A stretch of DNA of 64,000 nt from Uranotaenia lowii (Eukaryota; Arthropoda; Insecta; Diptera; Culicidae). Each line of letters begins with the position of its first letter. Position 1 is the stretch's first letter. The notes under the pieces are model-generated. The model searched no databases and was not told the DNA's origin. It was given only the letters and a program-made list of their open reading frames with translations. The stretch spans positions 227,245,094 through 227,309,093 of the forward strand of contig NC_073693.1 of NCBI RefSeq assembly GCF_029784155.1. Direction: 5' to 3'. Shown here piece after piece: positions 53,794 through 62,466 of this stretch. The translations under genes were made by a program, and so were the position numbers.

Positions 53794-55972
53794 CACTGGG
53801 TGACAGCCAAAAAATAGTCTGGGGTTTCTCAGCTGATTTAGACTAATGTCCTGAGTTAGAATATCACATTGATTTTGCTGTACCAGGTCAACTTTTTGAG
53901 ATACAGCCATATGGCTATATACGCTTCAATATGTTAGTAATAGAGGTTTTGAGTTCAATCTATGTAATTATAAAATTAACTTATTAACAAAATTAACAAA
54001 ATTTATTATCTGAAAGTAGGCTACATATTTCTATTACTATTTCAGGTTATTAATATGGCTTCTGCTCGACATTCATGCATGAATAAGCCTGACGTTTTAT
54101 GCTACATCTGCGGAGAATACACGCTGGCAGCGGACAGGAAGAACATCACAGGCTTTGTGAAGAGCGCCTACCAGGCTTACTTTACAGTCAAGCTGGCAAG
54201 ATAAGTCCTGGGCACCACACAAGGTGTGCAAGACGTGCGTGGAATACCTCCGGCGGTGGACGAAGGGCACGAAAACTTCACTGAAGTTCGGGATACCGAT
54301 GGTTTGGAGGGAGCCGTCTGACCATGCATCGGATTGTTACTTCTGCGCAATCAATACTACTGGTATTAACCGGAAGAATCGGCACAGCCTCCAGTACCCC
54401 GACCTTCCATCTGCCCGCCGTCCAGTTGCTCACTGCGAAGAAATTCCTGTACCATTGTTCACAGAGCTTCCTCACAGCGACGACGAGGCCAACACTACCA
54501 GTACAGACGAGGGAAGATATGCAGAAGAGTATGAAGCACGAGATGGTCCGCAGCCCTTTTCACAATGTGAGCTTAATGATCTTGTTCGGGATCTCAGCTT
54601 GTCAAAGACTTCCTCCGAGCTGTTGGCCTCCAGACTCAATGAGAAAAATCTACTTGGCGAGGACGCGCGTATCACTTACTTTCGTAGAAGGCATGAGGAC
54701 TACATGGGCTACTTCTGCCAGGAGGAAGACCTAGTGAACTGCCGAGATGTCGCCGGTCTTCTTGTTAAACTCGGGGCTCCTCACTACGATCCGAGAGAAT
54801 GGCGACTGTTTATTGAAGCTGTAAGCGCTCTTTGAAGTGTGTGCTCCTCCACAACGGGAACCAGTTCGCCTCAATCCCTCTTGCGCACTCCACAACTCTT
54901 GTAGAGAAATATGAAGCAGTGAAGTACGTGCTCGACAAAATCCAATATGAGCAGCACCAATGGACCATCTGTGTCGACTTCAAGATGGTGAACTTTCTAC
55001 TTGGTCAACAGTCCGGGTTCACGAAGTACCCATGCTTTATATGTAAGTGGGACAGTCGAGACAGAGCCCACCACTATGTTAAGAAAGAGTGGCCGGCACT
55101 GAAATCACGCGCGCCCTGGACAAGCATTGGAAATGCTTCAACTACCTGTGCAAAGCCTTTCCTCGACTGACCATTGAGAAGCTGAAGGCAGGCATTTTCG
55201 ATGGCCCACAGATACGGAAGCTGATGAAGGACGCAGAGTTTGAAAACTCCATGAACACACTAGAGCGCGCTGCGTGGAAATCGTTTGTGCAGGTGGTGAT
55301 CAACTTCCTGGGGAACACGAAGGCAGCAAACCACGCCACACTCGTCAGCAGCATGATAGAGGCCTTCCAAAAACTGGGGTGTTTGATGAGTATAAAGATG
55401 CACTTCTTGTTCTCACATATGGAGAAGTTTCCTGAAAACCTAGGGGCGATGAGCGACAAGCAGGGAGAAAGGTTCCATCAAGACATGCGCCAAATGGAGG
55501 AGCGGTGCCAGGGGAGGTGGCGGAGGGGAGGTGCCAGGGGAGGTCTTGATGGCGGACTATTGCTGGTCGCTGAAGAGAGACAACCCAGCAGCTGCTTACA
55601 AACGGGAATTGAAGAAACGGCGATTTATGCCGTAAACTCTAAACTTTTGTGTCTCGTTACGCTCATTCTTATACTAATGTTATGCTAATATGCTTATCAA
55701 ATTTCTTAGATTAAATAAAAACTGATAGAATTTGCATATGTTGACTTTTATTTCTTAAGAAAAACCGAGAAAATCGTCAGGGGTTTCTCAGCTGAGGAAT
55801 CGCAGAAATTTGTTTTTCGGCGAAAAATCGACTTTTAAAAATTTATGTATTCTAATATCCTGACCTGATTGAACAAAACCATGGTCATTTTCGGACTCAG
55901 GGCGTTAATATTAGTCTAATTCAGTTGGAAAACCCTGGACTATTTTCAAAAATCTTTTTTTGTTACTCAGTG
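53794..55972 (+). mobile_element. CACTG-ended DNA transposon, probably CACTA/EnSpm-like
   Basis: The left end is CACTGGGTGACAGCCAAAAA and the right end, inverted, is CACTGAGTAACAAAAAAAG. Both continue into AATAGTC.(A/G)GGGTTT, GA(T)TTAGACTAAT and CCTGAGT. It sits in the SINE with a 3-bp duplication TAA (53791-53793 and 55973-55975). CACT(A/G) termini with a 2-3-bp duplication are the marks of the CACTA (CMC) superfamily. The encoded protein belongs to a family common in arthropod genomes but usually unnamed, so the superfamily call is inferred from the ends. Confidence 0.65.
54055..55636 (+). pseudogene. Putative transposase of the CACTG-ended element, frameshifted
   Basis: It begins MASARHSCMNKPDVLCYICG. 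The N-terminal part is a Cys-rich, probably zinc-binding module: CYICG, then APHKVCKTCVEYLRRW, then DCYFC. A Ser/Asp-rich linker and a core follow: WTICVDFKMVNFLLGQQSGF, CFICKWDSRDRAHHYVKKEW and HFLFSHMEKFPENLGAM, then GERFHQDMRQMEERCQGRW, with a C-terminal MADYCWSLKRDNPAAAYKR. Acidic residues in the DFK and GERFHQD segments are candidates for a catalytic role; that is inference. Frame changes occur near 54200, 54830, 55095 and 55520. The last one coincides with a local duplication of GCCAGGGGAGGT in a G-rich run. The ORF would be about 510 residues if intact. Confidence 0.65.
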
Positions 55973-56004
55973 TAATCGAAACAAAAAAAAAGAACGACAT
56001 CGCT

Positions 56005-57339
56005 CAAAAATTGATATGATCCTGATTATCATATAAACGGTACATGTTTAAAGGAAGCACTAAATTGTTTGTCAAAATGAATATGAGAATAATAACATAC
56101 TTATTTTGATACCCTCAAATCTACGAGAAAGCATCTTGAAACAGTTCTTAAAAATGAATATTTGTTCCCTTTCAACTTTGTGACAATTTTCACTTTTACC
56201 GACAACAAGTTATCAAAAGTTTTCCTTTGCGAGAGTAAAGATTTGCAAAACATCGTCAATCGCACCTGTGTCGCCCAGGATGTTTAATAAACCTGTCCAA
56301 AAGACGGAACAAGACTTCGTAGACAGACAAAAGCTCCTAAGTAGGGATGCACTTTTCAATGTACCTACCCCGGGTGACATATTTGGCAACACCTTTGCCT
56401 GAGCTTGTTTGAAGCAACTACGACGACGAGACGATGTACATGAAATTAAATTTCTTTCCCTGTGTTCCGGGATGATGTTCCAGCTTCCATATATGCAATT
56501 TGAATTACTTCGGAAACTGGTGAAAAGTGCTCGACAGGTGGAACTTCCTGAGTGGCAAAAAGTTGTTCCTTCTCGAGTTCTGCTTTCAAAATCATAACTT
56601 GTTGGCTTGATAAATGGTGATAGGTTCCGGCAATCTGCGGAAAACACAGCAATTAAACTTTGATTCTTCCGATTGAGGTTCGAAATCAATATCGTACAAT
56701 GATTTGCAAAAAAATATAATGCTGTTATTTATGAAACTTTTTAAGTTTAGAGTTTTGAGACATGGGAATTTTCTATCACTTTTGGGGATCTGAGCAGAGT
56801 TGTTGGGAAAAGAGCATTTTACGTTGGATTAATTGCAAATACCTACTTGATGCAAATGAGGATGACAGAATTAATCTTTTTATCTGAATCAATTATTAAG
56901 AAAAGTACTGATAATTTGCTCAAAGATATGAACATCAAATTATGTTTTTAAGTTTAGAAAGAGTGTTCAAACTTGAATAAAGAAATCTTATTTAAACTTA
57001 ATTTTTTAAATAAAGCTTCCGTTTCAGAATATGACAGTGAAATCGGATAAGAACAAGAAACACACATAGAACTTTCAATCTGTTCAAATGGTTGCTCTGT
57101 TGCACACACCAGATATTTTTCTCTAACTGGAGCATTATTTTACCATCGGGACAAAATGAATTCTTGTCAACAATTTAAAAACTAGAATTCAGAGGTATTC
57201 TTTTTCACATGATACGATTGAATTAAAAATCTTAATACAATCTTTATTAAACCAGATTTAAGAATACTGAAACATATTTCATGATTTCAAATTTAAAAGA
57301 TCATTTACTAAATTAAGAATTTGATTTTTTCAGAGTCTT
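56005..57339. other. Unassigned DNA with a possible broken exon
   Basis: On the minus strand, 56652-56446 reads AGTYHHLSSQQVMILKAELE and on to SEVIQIAYMEAGTSS, with protein-like composition, then a stop. A neighbouring frame (to 56213) continues with LKSASLLRSFCLSTKSC and VFWTGLLNILGDTGAIDDVL. Together they look like one coding stretch with a frameshift near 56400, but I do not recognise the family. 56700-57339 is AT-rich with nothing seen. Confidence 0.35.
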
Positions 57340-57460
57340 TTTATTTTATTATTTTCATTGTATTCTTTCTCACAACATAATTCGATGAACACAACTCCTA
57401 AAATTCACTCGGTCAATGGCAACCGTTCTCCAATTTCTCGGACATCACAAATACGCCAAA

Positions 57461-58255
57461 TCACGCACCACTTGAGCTAACCACATTGCTAGTTACTCCT
57501 CTGCCATTCTCGTTCCTACCGGATTCGTAGTGAAGACCTGTTTTGCAGGACAGTTGTCCGGCATTCTCACAACATGCCCTGCCCAGCATATCCACCCACA
57601 ATGCCTTCTGGATACTGGGTTTGCCGAATAGTTGCTCGAGCTCGTGGTTTATTCTGCGTCTCCACACTCCATTCTCCTGCACGCAGCCAAAAATGTTTCT
57701 GAACACTCGTCGCTCGAATACTCCGAGTGTACGCAGGTCCTCCTCGAGCAATGTCCATGTCTCGTGCCCGTAGAGAACAACCGGTCTAATAAGCGTCATA
57801 TACAGGTTACACTTCGTGTGAGGGCTAAGTCTTCTCGACCGCAGTTGCTTGTGGAGATCATAGTAGGCATGACTTCCGCTGATCATTCGCCACCGAATCT
57901 TACAGCTGGTGTCATTGTCTGCGATCACTAGTGCGCCGAGATAGACAAAGTCTTCGACAATCTCCAGTTCATCGGCGTTAATCGTGACCTTGTTATTAAT
58001 AGACAAGCGGACTCGGTCGGTTTCAGATCCACAGGCAAACATTTTCTTCGTCTTAGGCGTTTTAATCTTCAACCCAATCCTTACCGCTTCACATTTCAGG
58101 TCGCGGTAGATCTCCTCTAACGCCGCAGATGATCTGCCGACTTTATCAATGTCGTCGGCAAAGCAGATAAGTTGACGGGATTTATTGAAAATCGTGCGTT
58201 GAAATTCGCCCACCGCTTGTTGAATAACACCTTCTAGTGTCACGTTGAACCTCAT
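57461..58255 (-). pseudogene. RTE-like reverse transcriptase, palm to C-terminus
   Basis: An open frame of 264 codons, but only the C-terminal half of the enzyme. It starts at MRFNVTLEGVIQQAVGEFQR, right after the remnant of the QG.LSC motif. The catalytic motif is ICFADDIDKVGRS, with both Asp kept. It continues with KTKKMFACGSE, VEDFVYLGALV, LYGHETWTLLEEDLRTLGVF, ERRVFRNIFGC and RRRINHELEQL. No catalytic loss is seen here, but the upstream reverse-transcriptase core is interrupted. Confidence 0.85.
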
Positions 58256-58289
58256 GCAGGATAGATCATTGCCCTGTCAAAGCCCCTGC

Positions 58290-58642
58290 ATGGTTTAAAT
58301 GAACTTGATTTACTTATTTACTTAATGTTCCTGCTCAGATCCTCCTGTGCATAGAGACGTGGAAAAAGACCTTCACTGTTAAAGATCCGGAACCAGCGTC
58401 TTCACTTGGTCGCAGTCAAGAATCTCGATGAAAGTTCGTATTTCGGCGGCTAGGCTTCGCCGCCACGAGTTTCTGGGTCTGCCTCTTCTGACGTGAGCGC
58501 CAGATCGGGCAAATCGGGCTTTTCTGAACCGTGTTCCGATGTCTTTCTTGGTACCACCATCAAGTGTTTTCTGGCTACCAAGACACAGGAAGCACTCCAC
58601 TTGATAATTCACCCAAAATCCGCACACAGTACTATGCTCCAT
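58290..58642 (-). mobile_element. Fragment of a second non-LTR element inside the RTE-like copy
   Basis: The fragment reads ECFLCLGSQKTLDGGTKKDI, then RFRKARFA, then GRPRNSWRRSLAAEIRTFIE, the C-terminal region of a reverse transcriptase different from the host copy but the same as at 62260-62400. The sense strand ends with TAAGTAAATAAGTAAAT, a short repeat tail. It replaces or interrupts the RTE palm just before QG.LSC. An internal deletion joins the KARFA and RPRNSW segments. Confidence 0.7.
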
Positions 58643-58649
58643 CCATCGT

Positions 58650-59710
58650 CGCCTTGATCAGTCTAGTCAGCTTCCCTTCCCGGAAAAGCCGTTCTCGTCC
58701 ATGATTTTCCATAGCTCGTCGCGGGCGATTGTGTCGTATGCTGCTTTGAAGCCGATGAATAGATGGTGCGCAGAGATTTGGTGTTCACGTTATTTTTTGA
58801 GGATTCGTCGTAATATGAAGACCTTGCTCTTCGTAGATCGTCTTTCCATGAAGCCGGCCTGATGACTTCTCACCAATCTGTTTGCTTGTGGCGTTAGACA
58901 GCGTATTGTAGGATTCGGAACAACACTTTGTATGCGGCATTTAGGTAATTGATACCTCGGTAGTTCACATAGTCAAATTTGTTGCCCTTCTTGTACATGG
59001 GGCATATTATACCGTCCTTCCACTCCTCCAGTAGCTGTTCTGTAGGATGTATCATCCAACTGTAGGAAATCATCCAACTGGTCTGGGCCCATTTTGAAGA
59101 GTTCTGCTGCGATGCCATGCTTCCCAGCCGACTTGTAGCTATTCAGCTGGTGAATGGCTTCCGTAACTTTACTCATCGTTGGAAGTGGCTCCACCTCGTC
59201 ATTAGTAACGCCGGCGATGTATTTTTTCCCACCATCTTGATCTCCTGCATGCATGTGCGCTGTTCAGATGTTCATCGAAGTGCTGCTTCCACCATTTGAT
59301 CAACTCACGATTGTCCGTCAGGATGCCTCCGTCCTTATCCCGGCACATTTCGGTTTGCATCACGAAGCCATTGCGTTAAGTTTCTGACAGAACTTTTGTG
59401 TTTCTTGTGAACGATGCAACTGTTCCAGCTCCTCAAGCTCCTCCTCATACAGGCGGCGATTTTGTCCATTTAAATTCGGACTCTCTGCCTTTTTCGCTGT
59501 CGGTGATTTTCCACATTTCGACGGATGCTTCTTTGCCGTCCGCGCCAAATACTCTTCGTCCATCACTCTCCTACACTCCTCGTCGAACCACATGCCCGAA
59601 AACGTTCTCCGCAACGCTGTTATTGGCTGTCTTGAAGGTATCCTAATAGTCCTCGATAAGGGTTTCGTCAAGCTCGCCTTCTGCCGGTGCGTAGTCTGCC
59701 GCGACGTCAA
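58650..59710 (-). pseudogene. RTE-like linker and reverse-transcriptase fingers, fragmented
   Basis: An open frame at 59710-59360 holds WFDEECRRVMDEEYL and NRRLYEEELEELEQLHRSQE, the charged helical linker between endonuclease and reverse transcriptase. Pieces in other frames follow: CRDKDGGILTDNRELIKWW (about 59310), LPTMSKVTEAIHQLNSYKSA (about 59180), WKDGIICPMYKKGNKFDYVN (about 59010) and ARDELWKIMDENGF (about 58700). At least four frame changes and several stops separate them. Confidence 0.75.
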
Positions 59711-59807
59711 GTTGCTTTAGTCGTGTGATATTTAACCGAGGTGGACGTCGGCATCGTATGTTGTTCACTACGGAGAGTTGTGGACGCATCTTCACCATCA
59801 CCAGATA

Positions 59808-60793
59808 GAGGGTAATACGGTCAAAATTTGGTCAATATCAACTTGACGTATTTCTTTCAATTTTGCATTTAAAAAACCTGAACATCCCTCATTTTGAAAG
59901 TGTATGTGTAGAATGTTGCTCCTATTTTGATTTTGGAATTCACTCTTCAGTTGTCAAAATGCCGTCCAAGGAAGAAGAGCAGCATATCAAAATTTTGCTC
60001 GCGCTTCGCGAAAATCCGAGCTACTCGCACGCAAAGCTGGCAAATTCGCTAAAAGTTGCCAAATCAACCATTCCAAATGTAATTAAAGTGTTTGGGGAAC
60101 GTTTGTCGACAGCCAGGAAGTCTGGATCGGGGGGAAATCGAAAACCGGAAGCCGCTGAGACGATAAAGAGAGTTGCCTGTAGTTTCAAGCGAAACCCTAA
60201 GCTCTCTCTCCGAGATGCCGCAAATAAGCTGGGTGTATCGTCTACAACCGTGCATCGAGCCATAAACCAAAAAGCCAGACTATCGACTTACAAGAAGGTA
60301 GTGACTCCAAATCGCGATGATAAACAAAATACGACAGCCAAAGCGCGATCCCGGAGGCTGTACACGACGATGCTGGTGAAGTTAGACTGCATGGTAATGA
60401 TAAATTACGGTAAAAAGGCCATGGAGTGGTACGCCGGTTCCCAAGGACAAGAACCCTCCTAACATGCAGAGCTCCGCCAATTGAGAAATACTGGGATATT
60501 GTCAAGCGGAACCTAAAGAAGACCAAAAACTGCTAAGGACGACTAGCAGTTCAAGGCAAACTGGCTTTCTGCGGCGAAGAAGGTGGACAAGGTGGCTCTA
60601 CAAAATCTGATGGCAGGGGTTTAGCGTAAGGTCTGGCAATTCGGATTTGGAAAAGCGGAAGCCTACCTGAATATTGGTTCTGAATTTTATACTAATTAAA
60701 CTTGAAAAAGAAATTTAATTTGATTTTTTAAATAAACGATTTCACCGATTTACACGCGTTTTCCCTTGACCAAATTTTGACCTTATCACTCTT
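59808..60793 (+). mobile_element. Mariner-derived element inserted in the RTE-like copy
   Basis: The left end is GAGGGTAATACGGTCAAAAT and the right end, inverted, is AAGAGTGATAAGGTCAAAAT, both continuing TTGGTCAA. TA dinucleotides flank it (59806-59807 and 60794-60795). The interrupted RTE endonuclease frame reads through once the element and one TA are removed, so both borders are certain. It is 986 bp, shorter than the family norm because of an internal deletion in the transposase. Confidence 0.92.
59959..60520 (+). pseudogene. Mariner transposase with the catalytic core deleted
   Basis: It starts MPSKEEEQHIKILLALRENP. The N-terminal half is good: two helix-turn-helix segments (SYSHAKLANSLKVAKSTIPN and KLSLRDAANKLGVSSTTVHR), with a GSGGNRKPE linker between. 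After MLVKLDCMVMI the sequence jumps to NYGKKAMEWYAG. The expected segment with the first Asp and the central strand is missing, and with it the first two catalytic Asp. The last part (PPIEKYW, then IVKRNLKKT) remains in another frame near 60475-60530. It cannot transpose by itself. Confidence 0.85.
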
Positions 60794-60795
60794 TA

Positions 60796-61070
60796 GTGGT
60801 TTGTCTCGATGTTGGCGATGTTGGTCTCGGACTTGACTGGACCTGACGTTGATTATGTCCTAGAAGTGCCGGCCGTCTATCAAAATGTGGTCGACCTGTG
60901 ATTGCGTTCGGTACAGTGATCTCCAGGTGTACTGGTGGTAGAGGTGGTGCTGGAAAAAAGTGGATACTACGTACGGCCATTCGTTTGGAGGTGGCGAAAT
61001 CTCTCAGTCTTAGGCCCTTTTCGTTGGTCATCTGGTGCACAGTGATGTTTTACGCACTGATGTTCTACGT
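60796..61070 (-). pseudogene. RTE-like endonuclease C-terminal fragment
   Basis: Minus-strand pieces include SQVDHILIDGRHF and DIINVR, the Asp-His region near the end of the apurinic-type endonuclease. The frame runs to HIETNH-like coding that is cut by the mariner element at the Tyr codon of what was HYLV. The frame resumes at 59807 with LVMVKMRPQLSVVNN. Frameshifts lie near 60990 and 60900. Confidence 0.7.
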
Positions 61071-61251
61071 AAGCTCGCTTGTTTGACGGTCGTGTATCTC
61101 ATGCGCTTCTTTCTCGGATTAAATTTGCCTTGTATTCAGATTAACTCTCGACTACGTACCACTGAACATTACAGTTCCATCGTCAAAGTTTAAAATTCAC
61201 GTTGAGTTCGATCGGTCGCTATCATAAGACGACGGTATTTTTGATTGAAAA

Positions 61252-61653
61252 TTGTACAATTTACTCTTGAAAGCCGATGCATGGTTTCAACGCCATAAAA
61301 AAGGATCTCATCGCACTAAGGCAAGCAGCCCTTTGTGTTATTCGTTGCTATCACCATGTCCCGCAACCGCATCAAACGACACCTCAACGGTTCCAGTGAT
61401 GAAACTGTCTCACCAGGGACAAACCAAAATCACCAATCCAAGCATAAAAAAAATCACCGGCCAAGTTGCTCATCACTGTAAGGAAGAAACGACTGATCCC
61501 GTGAGCCAACCTATCATCTCACTAGCTGATTTGCACAGGATGATAAAGAACGACATACAAGCCGCTTGCAGCCAAACAAATGCCCGCATCGATGAAGTAG
61601 CTCACACTATCAATCAAGCCGTTGCTAATCTCCGAACTGAAGTGGACGAATAA
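61252..61653 (+). pseudogene. ORF1-like fragment of a non-LTR element
   Basis: The 3' half of this 133-codon frame reads ISLADLHRMIKNDIQAACSQ and RIDEVAHTINQAVANLRTEV, an amphipathic coiled-coil-like segment. It follows a Ser/Thr/Gln-rich part. That combination is common at the start of ORF1 proteins of insect non-LTR elements. The frame ends exactly where the minus-strand reverse-transcriptase fragment begins, so it was probably cut by that insertion. The element family is not certain. Confidence 0.45.
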
Positions 61654-62466
61654 TAGTGTTTCCCAGCAGTATTGTGCTTCGATGAGATGGACTAGTTTCT
61701 CTGGGACCCCTCGTGGCCTTAGAGCCGCCCAGATGTTTTCATGGTTAAGTCGGTCAAATGCTTTTTCGAAATCAACGAACACCAGCAGAAGAGAGTCCTG
61801 GAATTCGTTGATTTGTTCCAGTATGATTCGTAGCGTTGTGATGTGGTCCACACATGACCGTCCGGATCGGAATCCAGCTTGTTGCCGTCGGAGTGTAGCG
61901 TCGATTTTCTCCTGGATCATGTTCAGGATCACTTTGCAGAGTACTTTAAGGGTTGTACAGATCAACGTTATCCCTCGCCAGTTACCGCACTCTGTCAGGT
62001 CTCCTTTCTTCGGGACCTTTACGAGGATACCCTGCATCCAGTCGGCCGGGAATGTTGCAGTATCAGCGAAAAGACGGTGCAACATTTGTGCTGACAGGGC
62101 AGGGTCGGCTTTCCCAGGTGCTTTGTTGGATTTCATGTTTTTGATTGCCGCTTCTATTTCAGCCAGCGAGGGCGCTTTTGAGTTGACGCCATTTATGCGG
62201 CTTACTGTTGGTGCTTCGAGCTGCGGGTTCTGTTGGCTAACGCTATTCGTGACTCGGAAGATGTTTCGGAGACTCGCAAACGCAAAGCGGGCTTTTCTGA
62301 TCCGGGTTTCGATGTCCTTCTTGGTACCACCATCAGGCGTAATCTGGCTACCAAGATACTGGAAGCACTCCACTTTTTCATCCTGTTGTCCAGCTAACAC
62401 GAAATTGGAACGATTTTCTGTGTTGACTTCCAAATCAAAGCAGACAATTAACAATAGTAGCTTCAA
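61654..62466 (-). pseudogene. Reverse-transcriptase fragment with permuted domain order
   Basis: The open minus frame (about 270 codons in this interval) begins with material from a reverse-transcriptase thumb: VNTENRSNFVLAGQQDEKVE, FQYLGSQITPDGGTKKDIET and RKARFAFASLRNIF. It then passes at about 62233 into material that should lie upstream: SLAEIEAAIKNMKSNKAPG, WMQGILVKVPKKGDLTECGN, QQAGFRSGRSCVDHITTLRI and LVFVDFEKAFDRLNHENIW. The FADD palm and connecting parts are absent. It ends near EAQYC at the border with the plus-strand ORF1-like fragment. The family matches the fragment at 58290-58642; I cannot place the clade beyond RTE/I-type insect elements. Confidence 0.75.

Larger units (their letters stand above)
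53618..55991 (+). mobile_element. tRNA-derived SINE, split by a DNA transposon
   Basis: The head contains an A-box-like AAGCTCAGTTGGCAAG and a B-box-like GAGTTCGAGCCC, as in tRNA genes, giving an internal RNA polymerase III promoter. The body continues to GCCATAAAGATGGTAAC at 53793. It resumes at 55973 as TAATCGAAACAAAAAAAAA, the A-rich tail. A 13-bp target duplication, GAACGGCATCGCT (53605-53617) and GAACGACATCGCT (55992-56004), flanks the pair of halves. The SINE itself is about 195 bp. It needs a non-LTR retrotransposon for mobility. Confidence 0.85.
57340..61090 (-). mobile_element. RTE-like non-LTR retrotransposon, broken by two insertions
   Basis: The minus-strand order is endonuclease end (about 61070-60796), mariner insertion, start of linker (59807-59360), reverse-transcriptase fingers (59300-58650), foreign fragment (about 58640-58290), palm and C-terminus (58255-57461), 3' untranslated region ending in AATAAAATAAAAAG near 57340. 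Endonuclease words such as VDHILIDGRHF and the C-terminal GVFERRVFRNIFG block fit insect RTE elements. The 5' end is truncated in the endonuclease region. Many stops and frameshifts show it is dead. Confidence 0.8.

Noticed and set aside
53794..55972. PIF/Harbinger assignment because of the 3-bp TAA duplication
   Set aside because: Harbinger elements prefer TWA too, but the CACTG termini and the unrelated ORF fit CACTA better; left as an alternative only.
61252..61653. Host coiled-coil gene
   Set aside because: The frame ends at a retrotransposon junction and its composition fits a retrotransposon ORF1 N-terminus better.
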